This document shows positions 1-9,537 of a DNA stretch of 64,000 nucleotides, piece by piece. The stretch is from Candidatus Mailhella excrementigallinarum. Lineage in GTDB: Bacteria > Desulfobacterota > Desulfovibrionia > Desulfovibrionales > Desulfovibrionaceae. A program made the position numbers and the translations under genes. Below the pieces are notes generated by a model, which saw only the letters and a program-made list of their open reading frames with translations, had not been told where the DNA came from and made no database searches. The stretch spans positions 1 through 64,000 of the forward strand of contig CALUUZ010000007.1 of NCBI GenBank assembly GCA_944324075.1. Direction: 5' to 3'. Positions within the stretch are counted from its first letter, which is position 1, and the number at the start of each line of letters is the position of its first letter.

Positions 1-11
1 GAGGGGATAGT

Positions 12-63
12 CCCCACATGAAAAGGCGATCTTCTTTCTGGGAGATCGCCTTTTCATGTGGGG
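12..63. terminator. Long perfect hairpin, probable bidirectional terminator
   Basis: Positions 12-32 are perfectly complementary to 43-63, a 21-bp stem around a 10-base loop. It lies downstream of the 3' end of the minus-strand larE gene. There is no clear long T-run on either side, so it may be a processed or attenuating structure instead. Between it and larE (about 65-233) I see no gene. Confidence 0.5.
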
Positions 64-233
64 GAGTTCTGAAGAAGTCTCGTTTCTACTTGACTCAATG
101 GATAATTGTTTTAGAGCTTTTTTACTTTGAAAATACTCCCGGAACCGGGCAGGGCGAGACTCCGGCGTCAGGCGTGAAATCTGCGGACCAGAACATGGAA
201 TACTTGGCTGACAGGATAGTTCCGCAAAATTCC

Positions 234-1136
234 CTAGGAACGCCTGCTTCTGTCGAAATATCCGCTCAGATTATCCATATGTCGAATGGCCTGAAGACGC
301 AGAAGCGGGATGGAATTCATCAGGTGCCGACATTTTTTTGAGAAGCTTTCGCTTTGCGTAAAGCTTCTGCGTTGTTCCCGCACATGCAGTTCCACATCTG
401 CCCCGAAAGGGGTTACGGTCTGGATTCTCAGACGAAAATCCGGTTCTCCTCCGTGCGGAATTCCGGCATCCCGGCTGCAGCTTTCCATCAGCTCGGCCAT
501 ATTTTCTTCCGCCCCGGCCAGCGCGTTCAGAAGGGGGACATCCGCGCATATCCCGTAAGGAAAGCGGGTCAGCAGACAGGGGCGGGCTTTCTGCCAGGGG
601 ATGTCCAATCCAATGTCAGCGCCAATGCGTCTGATGTCATCTTTCTGGAATCCTGCCATTTCCAGTGGGGAATAGATGCCGAGTTCCCGCAGGGCCTTAC
701 GGCCTGGGCGATAGGCCGATGTGTCGGAAGCATGTGTGCCGTCGCACAGAGGCAGGGGGGCGGAAAGGCGCAGCAGTTCGTCGAACAGACGCTTCTTGCA
801 GAAATAGCAGCGCAGCTCGTCGTTTGCCGCGATTCGAGCATCATCAAGCGGATTGAGAAAGAGCCTCTTGAAGGGCAGATTGTGTCTGTCGGCCCAGGTT
901 CGGGCAAACGCACTCTCGTGCGGGCTGACATGCGGCCCATACACATGGAGCAGCGTTACGGAATAGCCGAACATCCGTGCGGCAAACGCCAGAAAACGGC
1001 TGTCCAGTCCGCCGGAAAAAGCAATCGCCAATTCTTTGTTCCATGCCGCGTGGGCAGTTGGAACGGAACAGCAGGCACACAGAGCTTCATCCAGTTGTCT
1101 GAGTTTTATCTCATTCACCGTTGTGGCTTTCGTCAT
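234..1136 (-). CDS. larE: LarE-like ATP-dependent sacrificial sulfur transferase
   Basis: This 300-residue PP-loop protein has the adenylation motif SGGLDS at residues 41-46, the LarE-type CYFCK motif at 111-115 and a conserved cysteine in ARPCLLTRFPYG (Cys188). In the family, LarE adenylates a nicotinate-derived precursor and donates sulfur from its own cysteine to build the nickel-pincer cofactor of lactate racemase and related enzymes. The position of Cys188 fits the sacrificial cysteine. The start overlaps the radA stop as ATGA, so the two are probably translationally coupled. No larB, larC or larA is nearby, so the substrate protein is unknown. It could be another sulfurtransferase of the same fold. 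Confidence 0.8.
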   Translation of the reverse strand: MTKATTVNEIKLRQLDEALCACCSVPTAHAAWNKELAIAFSGGLDSRFLAFAARMFGYSVTLLHVYGPHVSPHESAFARTWADRHNLPFKRLFLNPLDDARIAANDELRCYFCKKRLFDELLRLSAPLPLCDGTHASDTSAYRPGRKALRELGIYSPLEMAGFQKDDIRRIGADIGLDIPWQKARPCLLTRFPYGICADVPLLNALAGAEENMAELMESCSRDAGIPHGGEPDFRLRIQTVTPFGADVELHVREQRRSFTQSESFSKKCRHLMNSIPLLRLQAIRHMDNLSGYFDRSRRS

Positions 1137-2473
1137 TTGCGAAAAAGAAGTTTTTGCAGCCTCATTACCGTATCCACTCCGTTCTTGTCCGGACCGGGAT
1201 GGAAGAGCGGTGCATATCCAAGCCGTTTTGCTTGTGCCAGGCGCATGTCATGTCCGGACACGGGACGAACCTGTCCATTGAGGTCCACTTCTCCCCAGAA
1301 AACCGCCCGCTCCGGCAGGGGGATATCATATAAGGAGGAAAGCAGTGCAGCCACCAGAGCCAGATCGAGGGCTGGCTCCTGCAGTTTCATGCCGCCGCCG
1401 ACCTTGGCGAAAATATCATACTGGGCAAAGTTCAGACGCAGCCTTTTTTCCAGAACGGCAAGCAGCAAGTGCAGACGGTTTACATCAAAGCCAAGTCCTG
1501 TCCGGCGGGGGATGCTCAGGTAGCTCCTGGTCGCCAGAGCCTGCATTTCCACGGCAAAAGGGCGCTGGCCTTCCACTGCCATGACTACGGCTGTACCGCT
1601 GAGGCTGGCGTCCCGGGCGCCAAGAAAGAAAGTGGACGGATCTTCGACTACCTGCAGCCCTTTCTGTTCCATTCGGAATACCAGAAGTTCCTGATTAGGA
1701 CCGAAACGATTTTTCAGTACCCGCAACATGCGGAACATCTCCCTCCGTTCTCCTTCCAGAGAAACCACGGTATCCACCAGATGTTCCAGCAGACGCGGCC
1801 CGGCCAGCGTGCCGTCTTTGGTGACATGTCCGACAAGCAGAAGAGTAGTGTTGGATTTCTTGCAACGCTCCACAAGTTCCGTAGCCACTGCCCGAACCTG
1901 ACTTACATTGCCGGGCAGCCCTTCGGCTTCATCCGATGCCAGCGTCTGGACGGAATCCACAATCAACAGGGCAGGAGCGCGATTCTCTTCAAGCAGAGGA
2001 AAAAGATCCTGTACCCGGCTGGTGGAAAGCGCCAGCAGGTTATCATGCAGTACACCAAGCCGCTCAGCCCTGCTCCGTATTTGCGGAAGAGATTCCTCTC
2101 CGCTGGCGTACAGCGTCACGCGGCCATTACGTGCCACAGAGCCCGCCACCTGCAGAAGCAGAGTTGATTTGCCTATGCCTGGTTCACCTCCCACCAGGAC
2201 TGCCGCGCCGGGGACAAATCCCCTGCCGAGTACGCGATCCAGTGCCTGGAGTCCTGTGCCATAGGGAGTATGTCCTTCATCGCTGACCCGTCCGAGCGGC
2301 TGTGCCCGGGGAATCTTTCCTGTCGGGACAGCGCTGCGCGCTCCTGCAGAGGATGCGGAAACAAGTTCCGCCTCCAGGGTATTCCATGCATGGCAGGAAG
2401 GGCACTGCCCCCGCCACTGCGGCGTCAACGCTCCACACTGACGGCAGCGGTAGACTTCCTTGCTTTTGGGCAT
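1133..2473 (-). CDS. radA: DNA repair protein RadA (Sms)
   Basis: About 446 residues with the expected RadA layout: an N-terminal four-cysteine zinc finger (CRQCG...CPSCH), a Walker A motif GGEPGIGKST, the RadA-specific KNRFG motif and a C-terminal Lon-protease-like domain. RadA is a hexameric helicase that drives branch migration during homologous recombination. I chose the ATG at 2473 (protein MPKSKEVYRC) because the finger follows at the usual distance and AGGGAG lies upstream; a TTG 30 bases earlier is also open. It sits between rpiB and larE on the minus strand. Confidence 0.95.
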   Translation of the reverse strand: MPKSKEVYRCRQCGALTPQWRGQCPSCHAWNTLEAELVSASSAGARSAVPTGKIPRAQPLGRVSDEGHTPYGTGLQALDRVLGRGFVPGAAVLVGGEPGIGKSTLLLQVAGSVARNGRVTLYASGEESLPQIRSRAERLGVLHDNLLALSTSRVQDLFPLLEENRAPALLIVDSVQTLASDEAEGLPGNVSQVRAVATELVERCKKSNTTLLLVGHVTKDGTLAGPRLLEHLVDTVVSLEGERREMFRMLRVLKNRFGPNQELLVFRMEQKGLQVVEDPSTFFLGARDASLSGTAVVMAVEGQRPFAVEMQALATRSYLSIPRRTGLGFDVNRLHLLLAVLEKRLRLNFAQYDIFAKVGGGMKLQEPALDLALVAALLSSLYDIPLPERAVFWGEVDLNGQVRPVSGHDMRLAQAKRLGYAPLFHPGPDKNGVDTVMRLQKLLFRK

Positions 2474-2538
2474 AATATGTCTCACTCCCTGGCCGGCTGC
2501 CAAGCCTCAGGTATTTTCATGCGGTATCCGGACACGGC

Positions 2539-2979
2539 CTAATCCTGTTTTTTATCGAACAGCTCGACCCGGCGCAGATGGCGGCCACCCTCGAAATCAG
2601 TATTCAGGAAAATATCGGCGAGATCAGCCGCAACACCGGGACCTGTTACTCTTTCACCAAGGCAGAGTACATTGGCGTTGTTATGCGCCCGGCAGGCGCG
2701 GGCATGAAATTCGCAGGCGGCAAGCGCCGCCCGGATGCCGGGCACACGGTTGGCGGCCATGCTCATGCCGATGCCTGTGCCGCATATGAGAATTCCGAAG
2801 GCCGACTCATCCTTTTTCAACGCGCTGGTAACGGCAAAAGCACTGTCCGGATAGTCGCAGCGGGCGGTATCTGCCGGGCCGAGATCATGCACGGCATACC
2901 CTTTTTCGACAAGGTGTTTCACCAGAAAGTTTTTTAGCGAAAAACCGGCGTGATCGGAAGCAATGTATACGGTTTTCAT
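2539..2979 (-). CDS. rpiB: Ribose-5-phosphate isomerase B
   Basis: 146 residues, normal for the RpiB/LacAB family. The N-terminus MKTVYIASDHAGF contains the family signature, and GTGIGMSMAANRV is the conserved substrate-binding segment. The enzyme interconverts ribulose 5-phosphate and ribose 5-phosphate in the pentose phosphate pathway. The start at 2979 is supported by a strong AAGGAG seven bases upstream, in preference to a longer open frame. It follows the LolB-like gene by 100 bases and precedes radA by 65 bases on the same strand. Confidence 0.95.
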   Translation of the reverse strand: MKTVYIASDHAGFSLKNFLVKHLVEKGYAVHDLGPADTARCDYPDSAFAVTSALKKDESAFGILICGTGIGMSMAANRVPGIRAALAACEFHARACRAHNNANVLCLGERVTGPGVAADLADIFLNTDFEGGRHLRRVELFDKKQD

Positions 2980-3079
2980 CTTTTCTCCTTTGTATGAGGG
3001 AACCGGCATGGCGGTTTTCGTTTCGAAAACGCTCCGGCTTCAGCGTGAAACCTGCGGGCCGGGACATAGGGGATCGGCT

Positions 3080-3868
3080 CTAGATATCCGACAACAGCCG
3101 GACATCTGCGGGCATCTGCAATTCAAGCTCCTTGTCGGCAAACTGTTTCCTGCCCTGTCTATCTTTAATCAACAGGATAAAACGATATTCTTCCCCATTC
3201 GTATTGTTTCGCTTCATTCCATCCATACGGCGTGGGAGGAGGTCATCGCCGCAGTCTATTCTGATATCCCACATATGGGGAATCCTCAAGCGAACGGGAA
3301 GGTTGCGCCTGTCAAGCGTCAGAGTTGCCGCGGGCATGTGGGGAGAGAGCGCGCCAAGTTCAAGCTCAATGCCGTCGTCTTCCAGCGTACGGCTGGAAAG
3401 AATGCGGGTATGACTGAACGCTGAGGAGAAATCCCCTTGAATAACAGCGTACAATTCATGCAGAGAGAGAGGCAGATCCAGCCCTATGCGTCGGAGAATA
3501 CCGTCCGGGGTGTCGTCTCCCCGCAGCATACTGTTGTCGCTGGGAAGATAGAGCAGCAATACCCCCTCTGCCAGGCGGGCCTTGGCCAGTGTATTGCCAA
3601 TACCCGCCTGAATGTCGAAACGCAACTGTTCAGCATCATTGCCCCACAGCAGCCAGGTGACCCTGTGGGTGTTGCCGGACTCGCCAAAACGCAGGCTTCC
3701 CTCCGAGAGTGAAGGGCCCTGTCGCCCGTGCAGGGAGAGAAAAGCGTTCCAGCGAGCCTGAATATTCGCCGTTTTTTCTTCACCGGTTGTGGAGCCTGAC
3801 GGTTGAAGAGGCGCACATGCGGCCAAAGCAAGCAAAAAAACGCACGAAATCATACGAAAGAGGTTCAT
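3080..3868 (-). CDS. LolB-like outer-membrane lipoprotein
   Basis: 262 residues. The N-terminus is a lipoprotein signal with lipobox LAAC at about residues 15-18. The rest reads as beta-strand-rich with no transmembrane segment, resembling the LolB/DUF4292 lipoprotein-receptor fold, so a role in the periplasm or outer membrane is likely. The start overlaps the stop of the TPR lipoprotein gene as ATGA, so the two are co-translated. That pairing of a TPR lipoprotein with a LolB-like lipoprotein suggests a common envelope function. The LolB assignment rests on general sequence character and is inference; another lipoprotein-sorting-type protein is possible. Confidence 0.6.
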   Translation of the reverse strand: MNLFRMISCVFLLALAACAPLQPSGSTTGEEKTANIQARWNAFLSLHGRQGPSLSEGSLRFGESGNTHRVTWLLWGNDAEQLRFDIQAGIGNTLAKARLAEGVLLLYLPSDNSMLRGDDTPDGILRRIGLDLPLSLHELYAVIQGDFSSAFSHTRILSSRTLEDDGIELELGALSPHMPAATLTLDRRNLPVRLRIPHMWDIRIDCGDDLLPRRMDGMKRNNTNGEEYRFILLIKDRQGRKQFADKELELQMPADVRLLSDI

Positions 3869-5565
3869 CTGAAACTCTCCAGTTTTTCGCGGAGCACGTC
3901 GGGATTCTTCGGCCTCAGTTCAAGCGCCCGCTCCCAGCCCCGGCGGGCTTCACTATCATATCCGCAGGCCCGGGCAATATCCCCATAATGTTCCCACATT
4001 GCAGGATCCTGTCCGGATGAGGCAGACATGCGCTCAACCGCCTGCCGGATAAAATCCCATGCCTTGGCGTACTCACCACTGCGGTAATATGCCCACGCGA
4101 GGGAATCGAGCATGTAGTCCGTATCGGGAGAAAGTTCTATGGCTCGATTCAGCAGTTTGAGCGCACGGGGCAGATCCCGGTTTTCTTCAGCCAGGGTATA
4201 GCCGATATAGTTGAGCACAGCGGCATTATCTGGGTTGCTCCGGAGAAGCTCCTCCATCAACTTCATGGCTTCGTTCCGCTTTCCCGCCATATCCATGAGG
4301 GAGGCTCGCTGAAATGCGAGATCCGGATCATCGGGCCAGTCGGCAAGGGCTTTTTCTGCAACCTGTCCGGCTTCCTCATAGCGTTTTTGGCGCCCCAGCA
4401 GATCTATGGCAAAGAAAATAAATTCCTTGTCGGAAGGGAAGATTTCACTGCCGTGCCGGATAACATCCAGAGCCTGTTCAACATTGCCATTTTCATAGAG
4501 AACCTGAGCGCGAAGCTTGAGAGAACGATCGTAATATCGGTTTGACGGGGAGACGCGTTCCAGGAGCTCCAGAGTTCGCGCGGCATCCCTGTGCCCTTCA
4601 TAGGCTACTGCCGCCTGATAGAACAACAGTTCTTCCGGCGCATCCGATCTCTCTGCCAGAGTTGAGAGCAGGCTTTCCGCAAGATCAAATCGTCCTTCAT
4701 CAATAAACAGAGAAGAAACAGCAAGAACAAAGCTCATGGAATCAGGTATGCTGGAAGCCAGCTCAAACGCGTGATCAGGGTTTCCTTCCCTGAGGGAAAG
4801 GGCGACAAGACGGACAAGAATATCCTGATTGCCTTCATCAAATGTAAGCAGTTTTTCATAGAGTTTGCGAGCTTCCGCATAATGCCCGGACTGTTCCTCA
4901 ATAGAGGCAAGCTCAAGCATCGCTTCAAGAAAATCAGGAGACTTCTGCAGGGCCAGGCGCAGCAGACGGGCAGCCTGGCCGGAACGATTCAGTGCGCGGC
5001 ATGCCTGTGCCTGGTAATAAAGAACAGCGGGCGACCGCATATTTCCGGGAAGCCTTTCCAGTTCCTTCAGGGCTTCGCTGTTTGCACCCGTTTTAAGATA
5101 AAGCAGGGCAAGGTCCAGGCGTGCCTGAGCGTCGCCCGGATATTTTTTTACATAATCGTGTACAAAGTTGCGTGCTTCTTCCGTTTTTCCCTGTTCAAGC
5201 AGAGAATCGGCAAACATGGCGCGCAGCGCAGCGTCTTCCGGAGCAAGGAGAATGGCTCGCTTCAGCAGGCTTTCGGCTTCAGCCGTATGCTTGCTGCTGA
5301 GCAGCCAGGCTGCGGCGTCGCCTACGGGCCGCATGTCGCCATGAAGGCGCAGCAGGGTTTCTCCTGCTTCCATGACCCCTCCGAGATCTCCCCGCTGCAT
5401 GGCCTGCTCAACCTGCAGATATGCGAAATTGAGCTGAGAATTTTCTGAAAGCGTGAACTGCGGACCTGCGGCATCTGGGCGCGCATTCTGATGCGCCAGA
5501 CAGCCGGAAAGACACAGCGGCAGACAGAGAAGGCAGCCTGAAACAAGACAATGACACTTCGACAT
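3865..5565 (-). CDS. Tetratricopeptide-repeat lipoprotein
   Basis: About 566 residues. The N-terminus has a hydrophobic signal with lipobox LSGC, so the mature protein should be lipid-anchored. The remainder is a chain of TPR motifs, recognisable by repeated A-x-x-x-Y/L...P-patterns (for example ALLYLKTG, AEKALADWPDDPDLAFQRA, ALNYIGYTLAEENRD-like units), forming a superhelical scaffold for protein contacts. The ATG at 5565 is preferred over the upstream TTG at 5574. It lies 27 bases after rpoH and overlaps the LolB-like gene, so the three probably form one operon. The specific partner is not evident. Confidence 0.8.
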   Translation of the reverse strand: MSKCHCLVSGCLLCLPLCLSGCLAHQNARPDAAGPQFTLSENSQLNFAYLQVEQAMQRGDLGGVMEAGETLLRLHGDMRPVGDAAAWLLSSKHTAEAESLLKRAILLAPEDAALRAMFADSLLEQGKTEEARNFVHDYVKKYPGDAQARLDLALLYLKTGANSEALKELERLPGNMRSPAVLYYQAQACRALNRSGQAARLLRLALQKSPDFLEAMLELASIEEQSGHYAEARKLYEKLLTFDEGNQDILVRLVALSLREGNPDHAFELASSIPDSMSFVLAVSSLFIDEGRFDLAESLLSTLAERSDAPEELLFYQAAVAYEGHRDAARTLELLERVSPSNRYYDRSLKLRAQVLYENGNVEQALDVIRHGSEIFPSDKEFIFFAIDLLGRQKRYEEAGQVAEKALADWPDDPDLAFQRASLMDMAGKRNEAMKLMEELLRSNPDNAAVLNYIGYTLAEENRDLPRALKLLNRAIELSPDTDYMLDSLAWAYYRSGEYAKAWDFIRQAVERMSASSGQDPAMWEHYGDIARACGYDSEARRGWERALELRPKNPDVLREKLESFR

Positions 5566-5592
5566 CAATAACAACCATCCCGAAGCAGGCCC

Positions 5593-6879
5593 TCATGCCT
5601 GCGGGTTTATCCAGTCTTCCGAAAAATCCTTGATTTCCTCGCCGAGATGCGCGCGCAGCTTGGCCAGAAGTCTGGCCTCCAACTGGCGTATGCGTTCTCT
5701 GGTCACATGATAGCGTTCTCCTATTTCCCGCAGAGTGACGGGATCGTCGGTCAGCAGTCTGTGTTCGAGAATATAGGCTTCCTTTTCAGAGAGCTGGGGA
5801 AGAATATCCCGTATGCCGTTCTGCACCAGCCTGGCAACTTCGGAATCGCCGTAACTGTCCTCAATGCCGGGACCTAGAGCAGGCAGAAAATCCAGGCGTG
5901 TGGCGCTGCCATTCTCGTCGCTTACGGGCAAGTCCAGCGATACGTCACCAGCATCAAGACGCTGCTGCATTTCAACAATCTGCTCCTCGGTCACTCCCAA
6001 CCGTTCGGACAAGGCACTTGCGCTGGGGTCAAAACCCTGCGCGACAAGTTTCTGACGCTCTTTGTTCAGGTTATAAAAGAGCTTGCGCTGCGCCTGGGTG
6101 GTTCCGATTTTCACCATGCGCCAGTTGTCCATTATGAATTTAAGGATATAGGCACGGATCCAGAATGTCGCATAGTAGGAAAACTTGATGCCTTTATCCG
6201 GATCAAACTTGTTCACCGCGCGCATCAGCCCGACATTGCCTTCCTGAATAAGATCCAGGACGTTTTGCATCCAGCGCCTCTGGAAGTCCATGGCTATTTT
6301 CACCACCAGGCGCAGATGGGATGAAATAATCCGGAATGCGGCATCACTGTCCCCCGTATCGCGTACGCGGCGTGCCAGCTCCACTTCCTCATCAGGAGCA
6401 AGCAATGGGAAGCGACTCACTTCTCGCAGATAGAGCTGCAGGTTGTCGCGTGTGGAAAGGCTGGGCAGTCTGACGGAAGACGGCACGGGCAGGTCGCCTT
6501 CTCCCCCGGGGGGCAGAAGGTCTATGACAGGAGGAGATTCCAGCAGTCCTGCGTCCAGAGATTGCGGGGCAAGCTCATCCAGGAGCTCCTCTTCTGAGGG
6601 CAGTATCTCGGGATCTGCGAGTTCGGTTTCCGCATCTTCATCCAGATCGTCGACATATTCCGGGGATTGTTTTTTCAGCCTGCTTTCATCCGGAGAGGAA
6701 TCTTTTCCACCCGTTTTCCGTCGTGAACCGATTTGCCTTTCGTCCTCATTTTCCGCTTCCCGCAAGGCGCAGTCACCTCCCGGCTTCTTTCCGCCAGAAC
6801 GGCGGCGGGGGGGCAGGCCGGCCTGCTTCATATCGGAAACGCCTTGTTCTTGCTGCTTATCGGCGTTGATTTTTTTCAT
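5593..6879 (-). CDS. rpoH: RNA polymerase sigma-32 factor with long acidic N-terminus
   Basis: 428 residues. The sigma-70-family core begins near residue 143: region 1.2 (LQLYLREVSRFPLL), region 2 (IQEGNVGLMRAVNKFDPDKG, FSYYATFWIRAYI), region 3, and region 4 with VTRERIRQLEARLLAKLR. The RpoH box QRKLFYNLN at 264-272 identifies the heat-shock sigma-32 group. The first 140 residues are a low-complexity, strongly acidic extension not found in enterobacterial RpoH. An internal ATG at residue 17 is a possible alternative start. It leads an operon with the two lipoprotein genes, which could link envelope functions to heat-shock control. Confidence 0.9.
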   Translation of the reverse strand: MKKINADKQQEQGVSDMKQAGLPPRRRSGGKKPGGDCALREAENEDERQIGSRRKTGGKDSSPDESRLKKQSPEYVDDLDEDAETELADPEILPSEEELLDELAPQSLDAGLLESPPVIDLLPPGGEGDLPVPSSVRLPSLSTRDNLQLYLREVSRFPLLAPDEEVELARRVRDTGDSDAAFRIISSHLRLVVKIAMDFQRRWMQNVLDLIQEGNVGLMRAVNKFDPDKGIKFSYYATFWIRAYILKFIMDNWRMVKIGTTQAQRKLFYNLNKERQKLVAQGFDPSASALSERLGVTEEQIVEMQQRLDAGDVSLDLPVSDENGSATRLDFLPALGPGIEDSYGDSEVARLVQNGIRDILPQLSEKEAYILEHRLLTDDPVTLREIGERYHVTRERIRQLEARLLAKLRAHLGEEIKDFSEDWINPQA

Positions 6880-7002
6880 AATATACCCAAAAGCTGGATC
6901 GTTGCGCCAAAATGGCCTTACGCTGTCTTTCCGAGTTGCATGCTATAGATTATGGTTGGCCTTTTCAACGATTTTCAGTACACATGGCGGAGACGAAAAG
7001 CA

Positions 7003-9444
7003 ATGGAGAATGAACAGATGTCCCGACTTCGCGAACTACTCAGCCTTGGCCGTCCCCTGTTTATCGACGGAGCCACCGGCACCATGCTTCAGGCGCTTGG
7101 CATGCCCGCCGGCGCAAATCCTGCGCAGTTCTGCCTGGCGCGCCCCGATATCGTGCGTTCCATGCATGTGGCCTATGGAGAAGCGGGGGCGGATATTCTT
7201 CTGACTCCCACCTTCGGCGGCAATGCCTGCAAACTTCCTCCCGATATTGAAGTTGAGTTCTTTAACAGAAGTATGGCAGAGAATGCCAGAGTCGCAGCAA
7301 GAGAAACATCTTCCCGGATTGGACGAGAACTTTTCATTGCGGGGGATATGGGGCCGACGGGACATTTTGTCAGCCCTCTTGGGGACTTGTCTCCCGAAGA
7401 GCTTTTTGAGATTTTCCGACGGCAGGTCCGCGGCCTGGCGGCCGGAGGCGTTGATCTGCTTTTCATTGAAACCCAGTTTGATCTGGCCGAAGCCCGTATC
7501 GCGGTTGCCGCCGCTCATGCGGAATGTGATCTGCCGGTTTTCGTTTCCATGACATTTGAAGACGGCGTCAGCCTGACAGGTTCAACACCGGAAATTTTTG
7601 CCTCGACTATGGAAAATATGGGAGTGGACGCCGCAGGAGTTAACTGTGGCGCAGGCCCTGAAGCCATGCTGCTGGTGGCGGAGCGTATGCGCAATGCCTG
7701 CTCTCTGCCCATTTTTGCCGAACCCAACGCGGGACTTCCCGAACTTGTCGGCGGAGAAACGGTGTTCCGTCTCGCCCCGGAGCCCTTTGCCGAAATGACC
7801 GCCCGGTTCGCGGCGTCCGGCATACATGTGCTTGGAGGCTGCTGCGGGACTACTCCCGAACATATCCGGCGCCTGCGGGAAAAAGTGCTGAACCAGCCTG
7901 TTTCCTTCCCCGATCGCTCCATGGACGGCGGAATTTCGCTGACGTCACGCTCCGCCCTTGTGCGTATTGGAGCGGAGATGCCGGTGACCCTGATTGGCGA
8001 ACGGGTCAATCCCACTGGCAAAAAGGCTCTCAGCGCGGAATTTCAGGCGGGAAGCTTTGAACTTGCCCTGAAGTATGCCGGAGAGCAGATTGAGGCAGGG
8101 GCAAAGGTGCTTGACGTGAATGTCGGCGCTCCCGGCGTGGACGAGGCAGACTTTCTTCCCTCTCTGACCAGGCGTCTTGTGGCTCAGTTCACCACGCCGC
8201 TCTGTCTGGATTCTTCCAACCCCGCCGCCCTTGCTGCCGCCTTGCCGTGGCATCCTGGATCGGCATTACTTAACTCCATCAGCGGCGAGCCGGGCAAGAT
8301 TGAAACTCTGGGACCATTGTGCCGCACATGGGGCGCACCTTTTGTTCTCCTGCCCCTTCAGGGAAAACATCTGCCCGCCAGTGCATCCGAACGAATTGCC
8401 ATTATAGAACGACTTATGAAGCAGGTGGACGATTTCCGGATTCCGCGCCGTCTGATTATGGTAGACGTTCTGGCCCTTACCGCCGCTTCGGATCCGGACG
8501 CGCCGCGCGCCTGCCTGGAAACTGTGCGATGGTGCACTGAAAACGGTCTTCCGACGACCATGGGGCTGTCCAATATTTCATTTGGACTACCTGCACGGGA
8601 GCTTGTCAATGCCGGATTCCTGCAAATGGCCGCCGGAGCAGGGCTATCCTCCTGTATCGGCAATCCGGGCAACATTACCCTGCGTGAGGCTTTAGATACG
8701 GCAAATATGCTTCTGGGCAGAGATCCCCAGGCAGGCCACTTCATTTCAGTCTACTCCGGATGGCGGCGAAACAGTGAAAACGCAGCTTCCTCAATCCACA
8801 AAGCCGGAGGAAGCGAAAGTCTGACGCTGGAAGAAGCCGTTATTCGCGGTAAAAAAGAAGCGGTAACCGGCCTGGTGGAGCAGGAGCTCGGCAAAGGAGC
8901 CGATCCTTTCGAGCTTGTCAAGGGACGTCTGATCCCGGCGATTACCGAGGTTGGAGCGCGCTATGAACGCAAGGAGTACTTTCTTCCTCAGCTGCTTCGT
9001 TCAGCGGAAACCATGCAGGCAGCATTCGCCCGGGTTAAGCCCCTTCTGGAAAAGGAAACATGCGCGGAAAAACGTCCCGTTATTGTTTTGGCTACAGTGG
9101 AAGGGGATATCCACGATATCGGAAAGAATATCGTCGCGCTGATGCTGGGCAATCATGGTTATGAAATCGTGGATCTGGGAAAGGACGTCAAGGCCGAAGC
9201 CATTATAGACGCTGCAGTGAACAACAGAGCGAGTCTCATTGGTCTTTCAGCCCTGATGACGACCACCATGCCCCGAATGGAGGACACGATCAAACTGATA
9301 AAAGAACAGGGGCTGCCCTGCAAGGTTATGGTGGGAGGAGCTGTAGTGACACGGGAATACGCCGAGTCCATCGGCGCGGATGGATATGCCGCCGATGCTG
9401 TAGAGGCCGTACGTCTTGCCGGCCGTCTTGTTTCCCGTCATTAA
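7003..9444 (+). CDS. metH: Cobalamin-dependent methionine synthase lacking the reactivation domain
   Basis: About 813 residues in three modules. An N-terminal homocysteine S-methyltransferase barrel carries the zinc cysteines in GVNCGAG and GGCCGTTPEHI. A pterin (methyltetrahydrofolate) binding domain runs from about residue 300 to 580. A cobalamin-binding domain has DIHDIGKNI near residue 700. The C-terminal AdoMet-binding reactivation domain of E. coli MetH is absent, as in many anaerobes. It should methylate homocysteine to methionine in the cytoplasm. Two starts are plausible: ATG 7003, or ATG 7018 with a well-spaced GGAG. A tlpA-like gene follows. Confidence 0.9.
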   Translation: MENEQMSRLRELLSLGRPLFIDGATGTMLQALGMPAGANPAQFCLARPDIVRSMHVAYGEAGADILLTPTFGGNACKLPPDIEVEFFNRSMAENARVAARETSSRIGRELFIAGDMGPTGHFVSPLGDLSPEELFEIFRRQVRGLAAGGVDLLFIETQFDLAEARIAVAAAHAECDLPVFVSMTFEDGVSLTGSTPEIFASTMENMGVDAAGVNCGAGPEAMLLVAERMRNACSLPIFAEPNAGLPELVGGETVFRLAPEPFAEMTARFAASGIHVLGGCCGTTPEHIRRLREKVLNQPVSFPDRSMDGGISLTSRSALVRIGAEMPVTLIGERVNPTGKKALSAEFQAGSFELALKYAGEQIEAGAKVLDVNVGAPGVDEADFLPSLTRRLVAQFTTPLCLDSSNPAALAAALPWHPGSALLNSISGEPGKIETLGPLCRTWGAPFVLLPLQGKHLPASASERIAIIERLMKQVDDFRIPRRLIMVDVLALTAASDPDAPRACLETVRWCTENGLPTTMGLSNISFGLPARELVNAGFLQMAAGAGLSSCIGNPGNITLREALDTANMLLGRDPQAGHFISVYSGWRRNSENAASSIHKAGGSESLTLEEAVIRGKKEAVTGLVEQELGKGADPFELVKGRLIPAITEVGARYERKEYFLPQLLRSAETMQAAFARVKPLLEKETCAEKRPVIVLATVEGDIHDIGKNIVALMLGNHGYEIVDLGKDVKAEAIIDAAVNNRASLIGLSALMTTTMPRMEDTIKLIKEQGLPCKVMVGGAVVTREYAESIGADGYAADAVEAVRLAGRLVSRH

Positions 9445-9537
9445 AAGCGGGAGCAGGGCGGAAAGGAGGGATTGTCCGTCGGGTATTTCCGTCATAACAT
9501 GCCCTGCAGTTTCACTTGATTGCAATGTGAGGTAGTC

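Noticed and set aside
354-1523. Plus-strand open frame of 389 codons
   Set aside because: Antisense to larE and radA, both firmly identified.
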